A stretch of 64,000 nt of DNA from Aggregatibacter segnis ATCC 33393 (GCF_000185305.1 NZ_GL622200.1:1055703-1119702); one strand, 5' to 3'; numbered from the stretch's first letter, positions 1 to 10,064 are shown. Notes: generated by a model from the sequence alone, not told the origin. Numbers and translations: made by a program.

Positions 1-564
1 CTCTATTTAAACAGTTTTAACCAAACAAAATTTGCTGACGCTGCCGAAGTGCAACACATCCTGCAACAGGATTTACAGGATTGCGCCAAAGGTGAAGTTA
101 AGGTGCAATTAAATTCGCTGGCAAACTATACGGCACAGCCTATTGTTGCCCTATCAGGCGAATGTATTGATGAGTTAGATATTGAAATTCAGGATTATGC
201 GTTTAACGCTGAGTTACTGAAAAATTGTACTGGGGATAATGTGGTCGAAGAAACGTTGGTCAGTCATTTGCTCAAATCCAACTGCCTTATTACCCAACAG
301 CCGGATTGGGGGAGCTTGCAGATTCATTATGTGGGTAAACAAATTAATCGTGAGCAGTTATTGCGCTACATTATTTCTTTCCGTCAACATAACGAATTCC
401 ACGAGCAATGCGTTGAGCGTATTTTCTGTGACCTCATGCAATATGCAAAACCGGAAAAGCTGACGGTATATGCGCGCTACACTCGTCGAGGCGGGCTAGA
501 TATCAATCCATATCGCTCAAACTTTGAAGCGTTGCCACAAAACCTGCGATTAGCACGACAATAA
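1..564 (+). CDS. queF: 7-cyano-7-deazaguanine reductase QueF (3' part)
   Basis: Partial gene: the reading frame is open from base 1 and the start lies left of the window, leaving 187 codons of a protein that is about 280 residues in E. coli. QueF reduces preQ0 to preQ1 with NADPH in queuosine (tRNA wobble base) synthesis. The visible part holds the catalytic segment [13 protein letters not shown], with the cysteine that forms a thioimide with the nitrile and the following aspartate. Further on HNEFHEQC supplies substrate-binding His/Glu. The C-terminus ([12 protein letters not shown]) is typical of the long, bimodular QueF type. It is followed directly by an uptake-signal terminator. Confidence 0.93.
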   Translation, partial: LYLNSFNQTKFADAAEVQHILQQDLQDCAKGEVKVQLNSLANYTAQPIVALSGECIDELDIEIQDYAFNAELLKNCTGDNVVEETLVSHLLKSNCLITQQPDWGSLQIHYVGKQINREQLLRYIISFRQHNEFHEQCVERIFCDLMQYAKPEKLTVYARYTRRGGLDINPYRSNFEALPQNLRLARQ

Positions 565-568
565 ACAT

Positions 569-612
569 CAAGTGCGGTCACAAAATTTGTTAGATTTTAT
601 GACCGCACTTTT
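569..612 (+). terminator. Uptake-signal dyad terminator after queF
   Basis: AAGTGCGGT at 570-578 and its complement ACCGCACTT at 602-610 form an inverted pair ending in a T run. It lies between the convergent genes queF and epmC and can serve both. Confidence 0.75.
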
Positions 613-622
613 ACGTTCTAAA

Positions 623-1159
623 CTAAATTCTTGTCACATCAAACTTCGTTAGATCAATACCGTCTTCCGTGCCGTAAAACTTAACTAACGCTTGTCGCAA
701 AGTTTCGGCCCGTTTTGGTAAACCTTTTTCCGCATAGACCTTCACTTGTTCATAGACCGCCTGTTTAAACGGTTGAGTATCACCAGGTTGCCCATTGAGA
801 TTATCAGCGCTGGCAAAATAACGAAAACCGGCAGCGGTTGCCAAAATCCATTCTAATGCTTGCGGTTTGACTTCCACTTTTTCAAATAAACGTTGTTGCT
901 CTTCGCTACGTCCATCAGGTTCATACCAATAGCCAAAATCTTCTAATTTACGGCGTTCTTTACCGGCGACCAGCCAGTGGGAGATTTCATGTAATCCACT
1001 GCTGTAAAAACCACGCGCAAAATAAATGGCATTGTAAGGGCAATCCTCATTTGCCGGAACATACAATGGCTCATCGCCCCCTTTGACTAATTTGGTGTTG
1101 TATTCTTGTTCAAAACATTGATTAAAAATATGGATTAAATCTTCGATATGATGTTCCAT
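623..1159 (-). CDS. epmC: Elongation factor P hydroxylase EpmC
   Basis: A 178-residue member of the YfcM/EpmC family. EpmC hydroxylates the beta-lysylated lysine of elongation factor P, the last step after EpmB and EpmA. The sequence shows the metal-binding HEISHW motif near residue 58 and the conserved YWYEPDGR segment. Length fits the family (about 180 residues). The ATG start is shortly downstream of the ftsH terminators, so the gene probably has its own promoter or depends on read-through. EpmA and EpmB are not in the window. Confidence 0.9.
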   Translation of the reverse strand: MEHHIEDLIHIFNQCFEQEYNTKLVKGGDEPLYVPANEDCPYNAIYFARGFYSSGLHEISHWLVAGKERRKLEDFGYWYEPDGRSEEQQRLFEKVEVKPQALEWILATAAGFRYFASADNLNGQPGDTQPFKQAVYEQVKVYAEKGLPKRAETLRQALVKFYGTEDGIDLTKFDVTRI

Positions 1160-1168
1160 TTTGACTCC

Positions 1169-1240
1169 AAAAAATAAACCCGCTTAAAGAAGCGGGTTGC
1201 AATAATAAAGCCTTTGCGGCGAACCGAAAAGGCTTTTTTT
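1169..1240 (-). terminator. Tandem terminator hairpins after ftsH
   Basis: Two hairpins lie between ftsH and epmC. The one at 1177-1198 (AACCCGCTT paired with AAGCGGGTT, 4-base loop) is followed on the minus strand by a T-rich run and is a strong leftward terminator. A second stem (AAGCCTT with AAGGCTT, 1208-1235) lies just past the ftsH stop codon; its T run is on the plus strand. Confidence 0.75.
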
Positions 1241-1242
1241 GT

Positions 1243-3186
1243 TTAGTTATCAGAGGAGGCAGAATCGTCGTTTTTTTCTACCGCACTTTCAGGCTGTTGA
1301 GTCTCTACTGCTTTAGGCTCTTCAGCTTTTGGCTGTTGAGGCTCAGCGCTATTAGTGCCCTTCGGTTCTTCCCAACCGGCTGGCGGTGTAACCGGTTGGC
1401 GATTCATCAACTGTTTAATTTGCTCTTCTTCAATGGTTTCATATTTTACTAACGCATCTTTCATGGCGTGTAAAATATCCATATTGTCGATCAGAATTTG
1501 TCTCGCACGTTCATAGTTACGACTCACAATCGCACGCACTTCCTCATCAATCACATGAGCAGTTTCATCAGACATGTGTTTTGCTTTCGCCATGGAACGC
1601 CCCAAGAATACTTCCCCGTCATCCTCAGTGTAAAGAATTGGACCAAGTTTATCGGAGAAACCCCATTGAGTAACCATGTTACGAGCAATATTAGTTGCCA
1701 CTTTAATATCGTTAGAAGCGCCTGTAGAAATATTTTCTTCGCCGTAAATCAAGTCTTCTGCTAAACGCCCTGCGTACAATGTAGAAAGTTTACTTTCCAA
1801 TTGTTTTTGACTGATGCTGACTTGGTCGCCTTCCGGTAAGAAGAAGGTTACACCTAAAGCACGTCCGCGTGGAATAATTGTTACTTTATGCACTGGATCG
1901 TGTTCCGGCACCAAATAACCGACAATGGCATGACCCGCTTCATGATATGCGGTGGACTCTTTTTGCTTGTCAGTCATGATCATGGTGCGACGTTCAGGTC
2001 CCATGTTGATTTTGTCTTTGGCTTTTTCAAACTCAACCATCGTAACGATACGTTTATTGGTGCGTGCAGCAAATAACGCCGCTTCATTCACCAAGTTTGC
2101 CAAATCCGCACCGGAATAGCCCGGCGTACCTCGCGCAAGGGTCATTGCATCAACATCCGGCCCAACAGGCACTTTTCGCATGTGAACTTTAAGAATTTGC
2201 TCACGACCTTTCACATCAGGCAATCCAACCACAACTTGACGGTCGAAACGTCCCGGGCGGGTTAACGCTGGGTCTAAAACATCCGGACGGTTAGTTGCAG
2301 CAATCACGATAACGCCTTCATTACCTTCAAAGCCATCCATTTCAACCAACATTTGGTTTAAGGTTTGCTCGCGTTCATCATGACCACCACCAAGCCCAGC
2401 ACCACGTTGGCGACCGACGGCATCGATTTCATCGATAAAAATCAAACAAGGCGCATTTTTCTTCGCTTGTTCAAACATATCGCGCACACGAGAAGCCCCA
2501 ACCCCCACGAACATTTCAACGAAATCAGAACCGGAAATCGTGAAGAAAGGTACTTTCGCTTCACCGGCAATCGCTTTTGCCAATAACGTTTTACCGGTCC
2601 CCGGAGGACCAACCATTAAAATCCCTTTTGGAATTTTACCGCCTAAATTTTGGAATTTTTTCGGTTCACGTAAGAAGTCAACGATTTCAGCCACTTCTTC
2701 TTTCGCTTCATCACAACCGGCCACATCGGCAAAAGTGGTTTTGATTTGCTCTTGTGTCATCATACGCGCGCGACTTTTGCCAAAGCTCATGGCTTTACCG
2801 CCACCACCTTGCATTTGACGCATGAAGAAAACCCAGACGCCGATTAATAACAACATCGGGAACCAAGCAATCAAGATTTGAGATAATAATCCTCTTCTTT
2901 CCGGAGGCGTGCCTTCTACTTTGACTTTTTTATTTAATAAATCATTCAGTAAGTTTTTATCTTCTAAAGGAATGACTGTTGTATATCTAGAACCGTCTGC
3001 TTTGGTAACTAAAATTTCATTGTCTTCAAACTTAGCCTGACGCACCTGACTATTTTCAACATCAGTAATAAAAGTTGTATAGTCCGTTACACTGCCGGTA
3101 GAAGTCGAATTAAAACTTTGATATGCCGTCATCATTACAACAGCAACAATAACCCAAAGAATTAAATTTTTTACCATATCGTTCAA
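1243..3186 (-). CDS. ftsH: ATP-dependent membrane zinc protease FtsH
   Basis: A 647-residue AAA+ metalloprotease anchored in the inner membrane. It degrades short-lived and misassembled proteins such as LpxC and sigma-32. Visible in order: a membrane segment near residues 5-22, a periplasmic domain, a second membrane segment near 101-122, Walker A GPPGTGKT (193-200), Walker B with FIDE (250-253), the second region of homology ending RPGRFDR (310-316), and the zinc site HEAGH (415-419). The C-terminal tail is long, rich in Pro, Glu and Gln, and likely disordered. It follows rlmE on the same strand, as in most gamma-proteobacteria, with a gap of about 106 bases. Confidence 0.98.
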   Translation of the reverse strand: MNDMVKNLILWVIVAVVMMTAYQSFNSTSTGSVTDYTTFITDVENSQVRQAKFEDNEILVTKADGSRYTTVIPLEDKNLLNDLLNKKVKVEGTPPERRGLLSQILIAWFPMLLLIGVWVFFMRQMQGGGGKAMSFGKSRARMMTQEQIKTTFADVAGCDEAKEEVAEIVDFLREPKKFQNLGGKIPKGILMVGPPGTGKTLLAKAIAGEAKVPFFTISGSDFVEMFVGVGASRVRDMFEQAKKNAPCLIFIDEIDAVGRQRGAGLGGGHDEREQTLNQMLVEMDGFEGNEGVIVIAATNRPDVLDPALTRPGRFDRQVVVGLPDVKGREQILKVHMRKVPVGPDVDAMTLARGTPGYSGADLANLVNEAALFAARTNKRIVTMVEFEKAKDKINMGPERRTMIMTDKQKESTAYHEAGHAIVGYLVPEHDPVHKVTIIPRGRALGVTFFLPEGDQVSISQKQLESKLSTLYAGRLAEDLIYGEENISTGASNDIKVATNIARNMVTQWGFSDKLGPILYTEDDGEVFLGRSMAKAKHMSDETAHVIDEEVRAIVSRNYERARQILIDNMDILHAMKDALVKYETIEEEQIKQLMNRQPVTPPAGWEEPKGTNSAEPQQPKAEEPKAVETQQPESAVEKNDDSASSDN

Positions 3187-3292
3187 GGCATTACCCCATA
3201 CTTATAAAGTTAATAAAATGTTGCAAGGTTACTATATTTATTTCGAAAGTTAAAGTTATCAAATTGATTGTCTTTCTTTGTTACTTAACCCA

Positions 3293-3922
3293 TTAAAACT
3301 TATAGCCACTTGCAACGATATAAACTTCCCGAGAGCGATCTCGAGAGGCCTCAGGTTTCCGAACTTTTACTACACTAAAGAGAGAACGAATCTCTTTTAA
3401 GTATTCATCAAAACCTTCACCCTGAAAAACTTTTACAACAAAACTGCCTTTGTTCGCCAACACCTGTTTGCACATATCTAATGCAAGCTCGACCAAATAC
3501 ATTGCGCGTGGAATATCCACTGATGGCATTCCACTGAAATTAGGCGCCATATCCGACATCACCACATCGACTTTTTCTTCGCCAACGCGTTCTAGCAAAG
3601 TACTCAGGACATTTTCATCACGGAAATCCCCTTGTAGGAAATCAACCCCTACAATGGGATCCATCTCCAAAATATCGCATGCGATAACGCGTCCATTCCG
3701 ACCAATTTGGCTGACGACATACTGCGACCAACCACCCGGAGCGGCACCAAGATCGACCACTGTCATACCCGGTTTAAATAAACGGTCTGTTTGCTGGATT
3801 TCATCAAGTTTGAAATATGCACGGGAACGCAGTTTTTGCTTATGCGCTTTTTGTACAAAAGGATCTTTAAAATGTTCGTTTAACCAGCGAGTAGAACTCG
3901 CCGAGCGTTTTTTCTTGCCCAT
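3293..3922 (-). CDS. rlmE: 23S rRNA 2'-O-ribose U2552 methyltransferase RlmE (FtsJ/RrmJ)
   Basis: A 209-residue SAM-dependent methyltransferase that methylates U2552 of 23S rRNA late in large-subunit assembly. The residues corresponding to the catalytic K-D-K-E set of the E. coli enzyme are all present at K38, D124, K164 and E199. The SAM-binding loop [12 protein letters not shown] is at 56-67. Start and length match the family. It lies directly upstream of ftsH, the usual pairing, and the two are probably cotranscribed. Confidence 0.97.
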   Translation of the reverse strand: MGKKKRSASSTRWLNEHFKDPFVQKAHKQKLRSRAYFKLDEIQQTDRLFKPGMTVVDLGAAPGGWSQYVVSQIGRNGRVIACDILEMDPIVGVDFLQGDFRDENVLSTLLERVGEEKVDVVMSDMAPNFSGMPSVDIPRAMYLVELALDMCKQVLANKGSFVVKVFQGEGFDEYLKEIRSLFSVVKVRKPEASRDRSREVYIVASGYKF

Positions 3923-3995
3923 AACCTGTCTTGTATTTTGTAATGTCGTTATATATGAAGGCTTAAGCTTTACTTTTCAAGCCTTAAATCATCAT

Positions 3996-4041
3996 TAATA
4001 AAAAATCCACCTTTCCTCGATTTTTGACAGAAAGGTGGCTT
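3996..4041 (-). terminator. Terminator after purU
   Basis: On the minus strand the stem GCCACCTTTC / GAAAGGTGG (4030-4041 with 4003-4015) is followed by a run of T residues. It separates purU from rlmE. An uptake signal lies at 4071-4079. Confidence 0.75.
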
Positions 4042-4080
4042 AAATCAGAATGGTGCTTATTGTAGCAATTAAAGTGCGGT

Positions 4081-4917
4081 CTATAAAACGATCGTTTTAT
4101 TTTTATAAACGAAAATACGATCGTGCAATGCCAAATCTAAAGCGCGACTCAATACTGTTTTTTCTACATCACGCCCGGCTTTCATCATAGATTCCGCGCT
4201 ATAAGTATGGTCAATATTGATCACATTCTGCATAATAATCGGTCCTTGATCCAACTCATTATTAATAAAATGCGCTGTTGCACCAATAATTTTCACGCCG
4301 CGTTCATAAGCTTGTTGATAAGGTTTCGCACCAATAAATGCCGGTAAGAATGAGTGGTGAATATTAATAACTCGATTAGGATAACGAGCCACAAATTTTG
4401 GATTTAGCACGCGCATATACTTCGCAAGCACAATGTAATCCGGTGCAAATTCATCAATTTTTTCAGCGAGCAACTCATCGTGTTCTTCACGGGTTAAATC
4501 TTGATGACTAATGCAGAAAAACGGTACATCAAAACGTTCTGCCAACGTACGCAATGAATCATGATTTCCAATCACGGCAGCAATCTCCACATCAAGACCA
4601 CCATAGTAATTTTTCATCAAAATATCGCCTAAACAATGCGCCTCTTTCGTGACTAAAATCACAATTCGTTTACGTTTTGTACTGATGAGACGGCAATTGG
4701 TCCCTTCAGGTAAACTCAGCGCTAAATCGGCCAACAAAGTTTCTTCATTAAAAATCCCTTGTAGTTCCGTGCGCATAAAAAAATGTTTGGTTTCAAAATC
4801 AACAAATTCATTATTATGCACAATATTTAATTGATGCTTATAACAAATATTTGTGATCTTAGAAATAAGTCCTTTCGCATCAGGACAATCTGTCAATAAT
4901 ATTTTATTTTCAACCAT
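4081..4917 (-). CDS. purU: Formyltetrahydrofolate deformylase PurU
   Basis: A 278-residue enzyme that hydrolyses 10-formyl-tetrahydrofolate to formate and tetrahydrofolate, balancing one-carbon pools and feeding formate to PurT. An N-terminal ACT domain (about 1-80) senses methionine/glycine balance in E. coli. The formyltransferase-fold catalytic domain holds the conserved NIHHSFLP (185-192) and an aspartate in ELDQGP (D223). Length agrees with E. coli PurU (280). It lies between hns and rlmE with its own terminator. Confidence 0.97.
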   Translation of the reverse strand: MVENKILLTDCPDAKGLISKITNICYKHQLNIVHNNEFVDFETKHFFMRTELQGIFNEETLLADLALSLPEGTNCRLISTKRKRIVILVTKEAHCLGDILMKNYYGGLDVEIAAVIGNHDSLRTLAERFDVPFFCISHQDLTREEHDELLAEKIDEFAPDYIVLAKYMRVLNPKFVARYPNRVINIHHSFLPAFIGAKPYQQAYERGVKIIGATAHFINNELDQGPIIMQNVINIDHTYSAESMMKAGRDVEKTVLSRALDLALHDRIFVYKNKTIVL

Positions 4918-4929
4918 ATTATCCTCTTA

Positions 4930-4960
4930 ATAAAAAAGAAACCCATAAAAATGGGTTTCT
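4930..4960 (-). terminator. Terminator after hns
   Basis: A perfect 10-bp stem (AGAAACCCAT with ATGGGTTTCT, loop AAAA). On the minus strand it is followed by a T run, so it ends hns transcription just before purU. Confidence 0.85.
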
Positions 4961-4979
4961 TACGATAATTAAAACAATA

Positions 4980-5378
4980 TTAAATTTCAAAATCGGATAA
5001 AGATTGACCTTTATCTAATTTTGTTTGAATCGCTTTTGGCGTACGGCCTTGACCAGTCCAAGTTTTTGTTACGCCATTTTCATCCACATACTGATACTTT
5101 GCAGGGCGTGTTTCTCGCTTCTTACGAGGAACTTCCGCACCTAAAATCTCAGCTAATTCATCGACGGTAATACCTTCTTGTTTCAATAAATCTTTATATT
5201 TAGCGATGCGTTCTTGACGCTCTTTTTCCTCTTGTTGAATTTTCAAGAGTTCTTCTCTTTTTTCAGAAATAACCAGTTGTAACTTTTCTAAAATACTTTC
5301 TAATAATTCCAACGATTCGTTTCGAGCAAGTACACGTAAACTACGAATATTTGTTAAAACTTTTAACACTTCAGCCAT
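4980..5378 (-). CDS. hns: H-NS family nucleoid protein
   Basis: A 132-residue H-NS family DNA-bridging and silencing protein. The first half is a predicted coiled coil rich in Glu, Lys and Leu (about 20-65), used for oligomerisation. A basic linker (RKKRETRPAK) leads to the DNA-binding domain with the hallmark TWTGQGRTP (106-114), whose QGR loop enters the minor groove of AT-rich DNA. A strong GGAGGT-like ribosome site precedes the ATG. It could be called StpA/HvrA-like, but the domain order is that of H-NS. AT-rich accessory loci in this window (prrC, 49.5-50.8 kb) are plausible targets. Confidence 0.93.
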   Translation of the reverse strand: MAEVLKVLTNIRSLRVLARNESLELLESILEKLQLVISEKREELLKIQQEEKERQERIAKYKDLLKQEGITVDELAEILGAEVPRKKRETRPAKYQYVDENGVTKTWTGQGRTPKAIQTKLDKGQSLSDFEI

Positions 5379-5534
5379 TAAATTTACCTCCGATATTCAT
5401 TATTAATATAAAATCCTTAACTATCATAAACAAATAAATATTCTAGGTAAACAGAATTTATCGAATTTATTTATGACGTAAAATTTCATTTTCCTTATTG
5501 GCATTCCTCTTTTTTTATTGTAGTCTTGTGGTGT
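5379..5534. promoter_or_regulatory. Divergent regulatory region hns / lysW
   Basis: AT-rich intergenic DNA between the hns start and the lysine riboswitch. It must hold the leftward hns promoter and the rightward lysW promoter. I could not assign -35/-10 boxes with confidence. Confidence 0.5.
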
Positions 5535-5712
5535 CCTATACATACGTAGAGGTGCAAACGTTATAAGTATATTTTCAGAGTGGATAACGATGAAGAAAAT
5601 GGAAAGGAACGTTTGCCGAAATCAGTTAAAAGTCGTTTTAACTGGTTGGTGGCGTCTTCGAAAGAACCGTCACTGTCATAGTCAATAACAACTATGGAGC
5701 GCTACTGGTTAG
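5535..5712 (+). ncRNA. Lysine riboswitch (L box)
   Basis: The block has the conserved pieces of the lysine aptamer in the right order: AGAGGTGCAAACG (5548-5560), ATAAGTAT, GGAAAGG...CGTTTGCCGAAA (5601-5621), an ACTGGTT arm, and the closing ACTATGGAGCGCTAC (5691-5705). GTAG (5546-5549) pairs with CTAC (5702-5705) to close P1. It sits about 95 bases ahead of the lysW start. No terminator hairpin with a T run follows, so control is probably translational: TACCT at 5727-5731 can pair either with AGGT at 5711-5714 or with the lysW ribosome site AGGTA at 5794-5798. Lysine binding should switch the gene off. Confidence 0.92.
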
Positions 5713-5807
5713 GTTGGGTCTTTATTTACCTGCCGTTTTAAATCATTTCTGATTATTCTAAATATTTAAAGTCAGTGGTTCTCCCTTAATTTTAGGTAGA
5801 ACAACAT

Positions 5808-7340
5808 ATGGAACTCATCGATTATTCATCGTCAATTTGGTCAATACTTCCTCCTTTACTTGCGTTAGTATTAGCGATTGTTACGCGTAAAGTTATCCTT
5901 TCTTTAAGTGTCGGGATTCTGGTCGGTGCCACCATGTTGGCGAACTTCGAACCGCTGAATACCTTAGTGTATTTAAAAAATAATATTTCTTCCCTTTTCA
6001 TTACAGAAGACGGTTTGAATAGCAACAACATTAACATTCTGCTTTTCTTATTATTGCTTGGCGTTTTGACCGCACTTTTAAGCATGTCCGGCAGTAACCG
6101 TGCATTTGCCGAATGGGCGCAAAAACACATTAAAGATCGTCGTGGTGCAAAATTAGTTGCCGCAGCACTAGTTTTCATTACCTTTATTGATGACTATTTC
6201 CACAGCTTAGCTGTCGGTGCAATTGCTCGCCCAATTACCGATAAATTCAAAGTATCTCGCGCTAAATTAGCTTATATTCTCGACTCTACAGCCGCGCCGA
6301 TGTGTGTGCTTATGCCGGTGTCCAGCTGGGGAGCGTACATTATTACGTTAATCGCAGGCTTATTTGCAACCTACTCACTCACCGGCTACACCCCTATCGG
6401 TGCATTTATGGCAATGAGTGCTATGAACTTTTATGCCATTTTCTCCATTTTAATGGTGTTCTTTGTTGCCTATTTCTCTTTTGATATTGGCTCGATGGCA
6501 CAACATGAAAAACTTGCATTAGAAGCTGAAAATACAGAAGAAGAACAACTCTCTGACATAAAAGGCCATGTACGTAATCTTGTACTACCGATTTTAACCT
6601 TAATTATCGTGACCGTTTCCGCCATGATGTATACGGGTAACGAAGCCTTAGCCGCCGATGGCAAACCTTTCTCTATCTTAGGTGCATTTGAAAATACCAC
6701 CGTTGGCGTGTCATTAGTGACCGGTGGTTTAAGTGCGGTATTAGTTGCTTCACTTTGTATTTTTGCCGATCGTTTGGTGAATACCTCCGAATACATCAAA
6801 GCGTGGGGCGTAGGGATTAAATCCATGTCTGGTGCGATTCTCATTTTATTCTTCGCATGGACAATTAATAATGTGGTAAGCGATGTGAAAACCGGTGCTT
6901 ATTTAGCCTCTTTAGTTTCCGATACATTGCCACTTGCTTTATTACCTGCACTTTTATTTATTTTGGCATCCGTTATGGCATTCTCCACCGGCACCAGCTG
7001 GGGAACCTTCGGTATTATGTTACCTATCGCTGCAGCAATCGCCTCTCACGCAATGCCTGGCTCTGTAGAATTTATGTTGCCTTGCTTATCCGCAGTGATG
7101 GCGGGAGCCGTTTGCGGTGACCACTGCTCACCGGTATCCGATACGACCATTTTGTCTTCCACTGGGGCAAAATGCGACCACATGGATCACGTTACCTCAC
7201 AGTTGCCTTATGCCCTTACCGTGGCAACCGCAACTATTGCGGGCTATATCGTTGTCGGTTTCACCTATTCCGGTCTACTTGGTTTTATCACCACAGGTGC
7301 TGTACTTGCCTTACTCGTGTTTATCTTTAAAAAACGCTAA
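5808..7340 (+). CDS. lysW: Lysine transporter LysW (NhaC-family antiporter-like)
   Basis: A 510-residue polytopic inner-membrane protein of the NhaC Na+/H+ antiporter superfamily, with about 11-12 hydrophobic segments and conserved loops such as FIDDYFHSLAVG and GDHCSPVSDTT. By sequence alone it would be called an NhaC-type antiporter. The lysine riboswitch directly upstream makes it the riboswitch-controlled branch predicted by comparative genomics to be a lysine importer (LysW). Transport has not been shown from this sequence. ATG at 5808 is preceded by AGGTAG at a spacing of about 10. Confidence 0.87.
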   Translation: MELIDYSSSIWSILPPLLALVLAIVTRKVILSLSVGILVGATMLANFEPLNTLVYLKNNISSLFITEDGLNSNNINILLFLLLLGVLTALLSMSGSNRAFAEWAQKHIKDRRGAKLVAAALVFITFIDDYFHSLAVGAIARPITDKFKVSRAKLAYILDSTAAPMCVLMPVSSWGAYIITLIAGLFATYSLTGYTPIGAFMAMSAMNFYAIFSILMVFFVAYFSFDIGSMAQHEKLALEAENTEEEQLSDIKGHVRNLVLPILTLIIVTVSAMMYTGNEALAADGKPFSILGAFENTTVGVSLVTGGLSAVLVASLCIFADRLVNTSEYIKAWGVGIKSMSGAILILFFAWTINNVVSDVKTGAYLASLVSDTLPLALLPALLFILASVMAFSTGTSWGTFGIMLPIAAAIASHAMPGSVEFMLPCLSAVMAGAVCGDHCSPVSDTTILSSTGAKCDHMDHVTSQLPYALTVATATIAGYIVVGFTYSGLLGFITTGAVLALLVFIFKKR

Positions 7341-7342
7341 AT

Positions 7343-7358
7343 TGTGATCTAGCGCACA
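7343..7358. promoter_or_regulatory. CRP/FNR-like half-dyad after lysW
   Basis: TGTGA-TCTAGC-GCACA, one base off the CRP consensus TGTGA-N6-TCACA, directly after the lysW stop and about 295 bases before ilvI. The same core with the same spacing recurs at 26834-26849. Function is not known. Confidence 0.35.
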
Positions 7359-7394
7359 AAACCAAAACAAAAAATATAATTTTGTTAAATTTAT

Positions 7395-7422
7395 AAAATG
7401 CGGCATAAAGTCGCATTTTTTA
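7395..7422 (+). terminator. Terminator after lysW
   Basis: A short stem AAAATGCG / CGCATTTT with a 9-base loop, followed by T residues, about 55 bases after lysW. Confidence 0.65.
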
Positions 7423-7652
7423 TACCTAAAATAAAAATAATTTTATAAAAAACCAAAATTAAAATTTAAAAAGAATTTTATACTGGCAAATTCAGAAAAA
7501 ATTCATTTTTCCATCAAATTTTAAATAGACAACTTAGCTGCTTTCCATTAAAAATAATTTCATTCCTACAAAGTACCCACATTTACGTTGTTTATGTAAA
7601 AGTGCGGTAAAAAAAATCAGCGTTTTTTGAAGCAACATATTAAGAGGTGAAA
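7423..7652 (+). promoter_or_regulatory. AT-rich leader of ilvIH
   Basis: About 230 bases of very AT-rich DNA with A and T tracts, one uptake signal (7600-7608), and the ribosome site TAAGAGG (7641-7647). In E. coli ilvIH is controlled by Lrp and H-NS through such DNA. I see no leader peptide with a run of branched-chain codons, so no attenuator is proposed. Confidence 0.45.
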
Positions 7653-9371
7653 ATGAAAAAATTATCGGGAGCAGAAATGGTCGTTCAATCCTTGCGTGAT
7701 CAAGGTGTTGAATTTTTATTTGGTTATCCTGGCGGTACAGTTTTAGACATTTATGATGCCATTCATACCCTCGGCGGTATTGAACATATTTTAGTACGCC
7801 ACGAACAAGCCGCAGTACACATGGCTGATGGTTACGCACGAGCCACCGGTAAAGTAGGCTGTGTTTTAGTTACCTCCGGCCCTGGTGCCACCAATGCCAT
7901 TACCGGCATTGCTACCGCATATGCGGATTCTATTCCGTTAGTGGTGCTTTCCGGGCAAGTACCATCGGGGTTAATTGGTAGTGATGCCTTCCAAGAATGC
8001 GACATGGTGGGGATTTCCCGTCCGGTCGTGAAACACAGTTTTTTAGTTAAAAACCCGGAAGACATTCCGACCATCATTAAGAAAGCCTTTTATATTGCCT
8101 CTACCGGTCGTCCAGGCCCTGTGGTCATTGATTTACCAAAAGATGTTGTTAATCCATTAAACAAATTTGCCTACACTTATCCGGAAGAAGTCACTTTGCG
8201 TTCTTACAGCCCAACGGTGCAAGGTCACAAAGGGCAAATCAAAAAAGCCTTAAAAGCCTTATTGGTGGCAAAAAAACCGGTGCTTTTCGTGGGCGGTGGT
8301 GTCATTTCGGCCAACTGCCACAATGCCTTAACACGCTTTGCTAAACAGTTAAATTTGCCAGTCACATCTTCTCTTATGGGCCTAGGCGCATTCCCGGGTA
8401 CGGATAGACAATTCCTTGGGATGCTTGGTATGCACGGCACTTATGAAGCCAATACGGCAATGCATAACAGCGACTTGATTTTAGGTATCGGCGTTCGCTT
8501 TGACGATCGCACCACCAATAATCTCGCGAAATATTGCCCGAATGCGAAAGTGATTCATGTGGATGTGGATCCCACCTCCATTTCCAAAACCGTACCGGTG
8601 GCAATTCCAATTGTAGGCAGCGCAGAAAGCGTATTAGACGAATTTTTATCGTTATTGGAAGATGAAAACCTTGCGAAATCCCAATCTGATTTAACCGATT
8701 GGTGGAAAGAAATCGAACAATGGAAAGCAGAAAAATGCCTCAATTTCGATCGTCACAGTGGCGTGATCAAACCACAGCAAGTGCTTGAAACGATTTATCG
8801 CCTAACCAAGGGTAATGCCTATGTGGCATCTGATGTAGGACAACACCAAATGTTTGCTGCATTACACTACCCGTTCGACCAACCACGTCGTTGGATCAAT
8901 TCCGGTGGGCTTGGCACCATGGGCTTCGGTTTACCTGCTGCACTTGGCGTAAAACTTGCCGATCCGAAAGCGACGGTGGTTTGTATTACCGGTGATGGAA
9001 GTATTCAAATGAACATTCAAGAACTTTCTACCGCCAAACAGTATGATATTCCTATCGTCGTCATTTGTTTGAACAACCATTTCCTCGGTATGGTGAAACA
9101 ATGGCAGGATTTGATTTATTCCGGTCGCCATTCGCAAACTTACATGAACTCGTTGCCGGATTTCGTAAAATTAGCGGAAGCCTACGATCATGTGGGTATT
9201 CAAATCGCCAAACCGGAAGAACTGGAAGAAAAACTCCAACAAGCGTTCAGTATAAAAAATAAACTGGTCTTTGTTGACGTCAACGTTGATGCCAACGAAC
9301 ACGTTTACCCAATGCAAGTGCGTGGTGGCGCTATGAATGAAATGATTTTGACTAAACCGGAGAATGCATAA
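7653..9371 (+). CDS. ilvI: Acetolactate synthase III large subunit IlvI
   Basis: A 572-residue thiamine-diphosphate enzyme that makes acetolactate or acetohydroxybutyrate, the first shared step to valine, leucine and isoleucine. The N-terminal GYPGG...RHEQAA carries the catalytic glutamate near residue 48. The C-terminal ThDP/Mg motif GDGS begins at residue 447. ATG 7653 is chosen over GTG 7647 because TAAGAGG lies 5 bases before it. The stop overlaps the ilvH start by one base (TAATG), so the two subunits are translationally coupled. Length and partner mark it as the AHAS III type rather than IlvB or IlvG. Confidence 0.96.
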   Translation: MKKLSGAEMVVQSLRDQGVEFLFGYPGGTVLDIYDAIHTLGGIEHILVRHEQAAVHMADGYARATGKVGCVLVTSGPGATNAITGIATAYADSIPLVVLSGQVPSGLIGSDAFQECDMVGISRPVVKHSFLVKNPEDIPTIIKKAFYIASTGRPGPVVIDLPKDVVNPLNKFAYTYPEEVTLRSYSPTVQGHKGQIKKALKALLVAKKPVLFVGGGVISANCHNALTRFAKQLNLPVTSSLMGLGAFPGTDRQFLGMLGMHGTYEANTAMHNSDLILGIGVRFDDRTTNNLAKYCPNAKVIHVDVDPTSISKTVPVAIPIVGSAESVLDEFLSLLEDENLAKSQSDLTDWWKEIEQWKAEKCLNFDRHSGVIKPQQVLETIYRLTKGNAYVASDVGQHQMFAALHYPFDQPRRWINSGGLGTMGFGLPAALGVKLADPKATVVCITGDGSIQMNIQELSTAKQYDIPIVVICLNNHFLGMVKQWQDLIYSGRHSQTYMNSLPDFVKLAEAYDHVGIQIAKPEELEEKLQQAFSIKNKLVFVDVNVDANEHVYPMQVRGGAMNEMILTKPENA

Positions 9372-9862
9372 TGCGTAGAATTTTATCAGTATTACTCGAA
9401 AATGAATCAGGTGCGTTATCCCGCGTCGTCGCCTTATTCTCACAACGTGCTTTCAACATTGAAAGCCTTACTGTAGCACCAACAGACGATCCAACGTTAT
9501 CCCGTATGACTATCGAAACCTACGGTGATGAACAAGTGCTAGAGCAAATTGAAAAGCAACTACACAAATTAGTGGATGTGTTCAAAGTGATTAATTTAAG
9601 CGGCTGCGAACACGTTGAGCGTGAAGTGATGTTAATTAAAGTACGTGCACAAGGCGCAGCGCGAGAAGAACTGAAACGTTTGACGGATATTTTCCGTGCG
9701 CAAATTGTGGACGTCACCACGAAGTCTTACATCATCCAGCTCACCGGCACCAAAGACAAACTGGACGCCTTCGTGAGTACCCTAAAAGAAGAAGCCGTTG
9801 TCATCGAAATCGTCCGCTCCGGTTTAGTGAGCTTACCACGTGGAGAAAAAGGCTATTTATAG
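9371..9862 (+). CDS. ilvH: Acetolactate synthase III regulatory subunit IlvH
   Basis: A 163-residue small subunit, the same length as E. coli IlvH. The N-terminal ACT domain (about 4-78; LLENESGALSRVVALFSQR) binds valine at the dimer interface and gives feedback inhibition. The C-terminal domain activates the large subunit. Its ATG overlaps the ilvI stop. An uptake-signal terminator follows. Confidence 0.97.
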   Translation: MRRILSVLLENESGALSRVVALFSQRAFNIESLTVAPTDDPTLSRMTIETYGDEQVLEQIEKQLHKLVDVFKVINLSGCEHVEREVMLIKVRAQGAAREELKRLTDIFRAQIVDVTTKSYIIQLTGTKDKLDAFVSTLKEEAVVIEIVRSGLVSLPRGEKGYL

Positions 9863-9878
9863 TCGCTATATAAACACC

Positions 9879-9922
9879 AAGTGCGGTCAAAATTCGTTGT
9901 AAATTTTGACCGCACTTTTTAT
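9879..9922 (+). terminator. Uptake-signal dyad terminator after ilvH
   Basis: AAGTGCGGTCAAAATT (9879-9894) is repeated inverted at 9902-9917 and followed by a T run. A perfect 16-bp stem that ends ilvIH. Confidence 0.88.
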
Positions 9923-10058
9923 TTAATTTTTTAAATACGCAAGAGCAAAGCAAATCCCACTTAACAGTTTGATAAGCTTATTTCCACCCAATCCCAGCAT
10001 ATTTTGAACATATAAACAATTTTGTGACATGCATTCCATTTTTAATAAAATGAGATGC

Positions 10059-10064
10059 TATAAT
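10059..10064 (+). promoter_or_regulatory. Probable -10 box for the Cra-like regulator
   Basis: A perfect TATAAT about 75 bases before the GTG start. TTCCAT at 10034 is only a weak -35 partner, with 19-base spacing. Confidence 0.4.

Noticed and set aside
2540-2818. Antisense open frames over ftsH (and similar ones over pgi, dnaB, metH and others)
   Set aside because: They mirror conserved coding genes, lack ribosome sites and family patterns, and are expected from codon bias on the opposite strand.
7423-7652. Branched-chain leader-peptide attenuator before ilvI
   Set aside because: No short frame rich in Leu, Val and Ile codons and no attenuator hairpin pair could be found.
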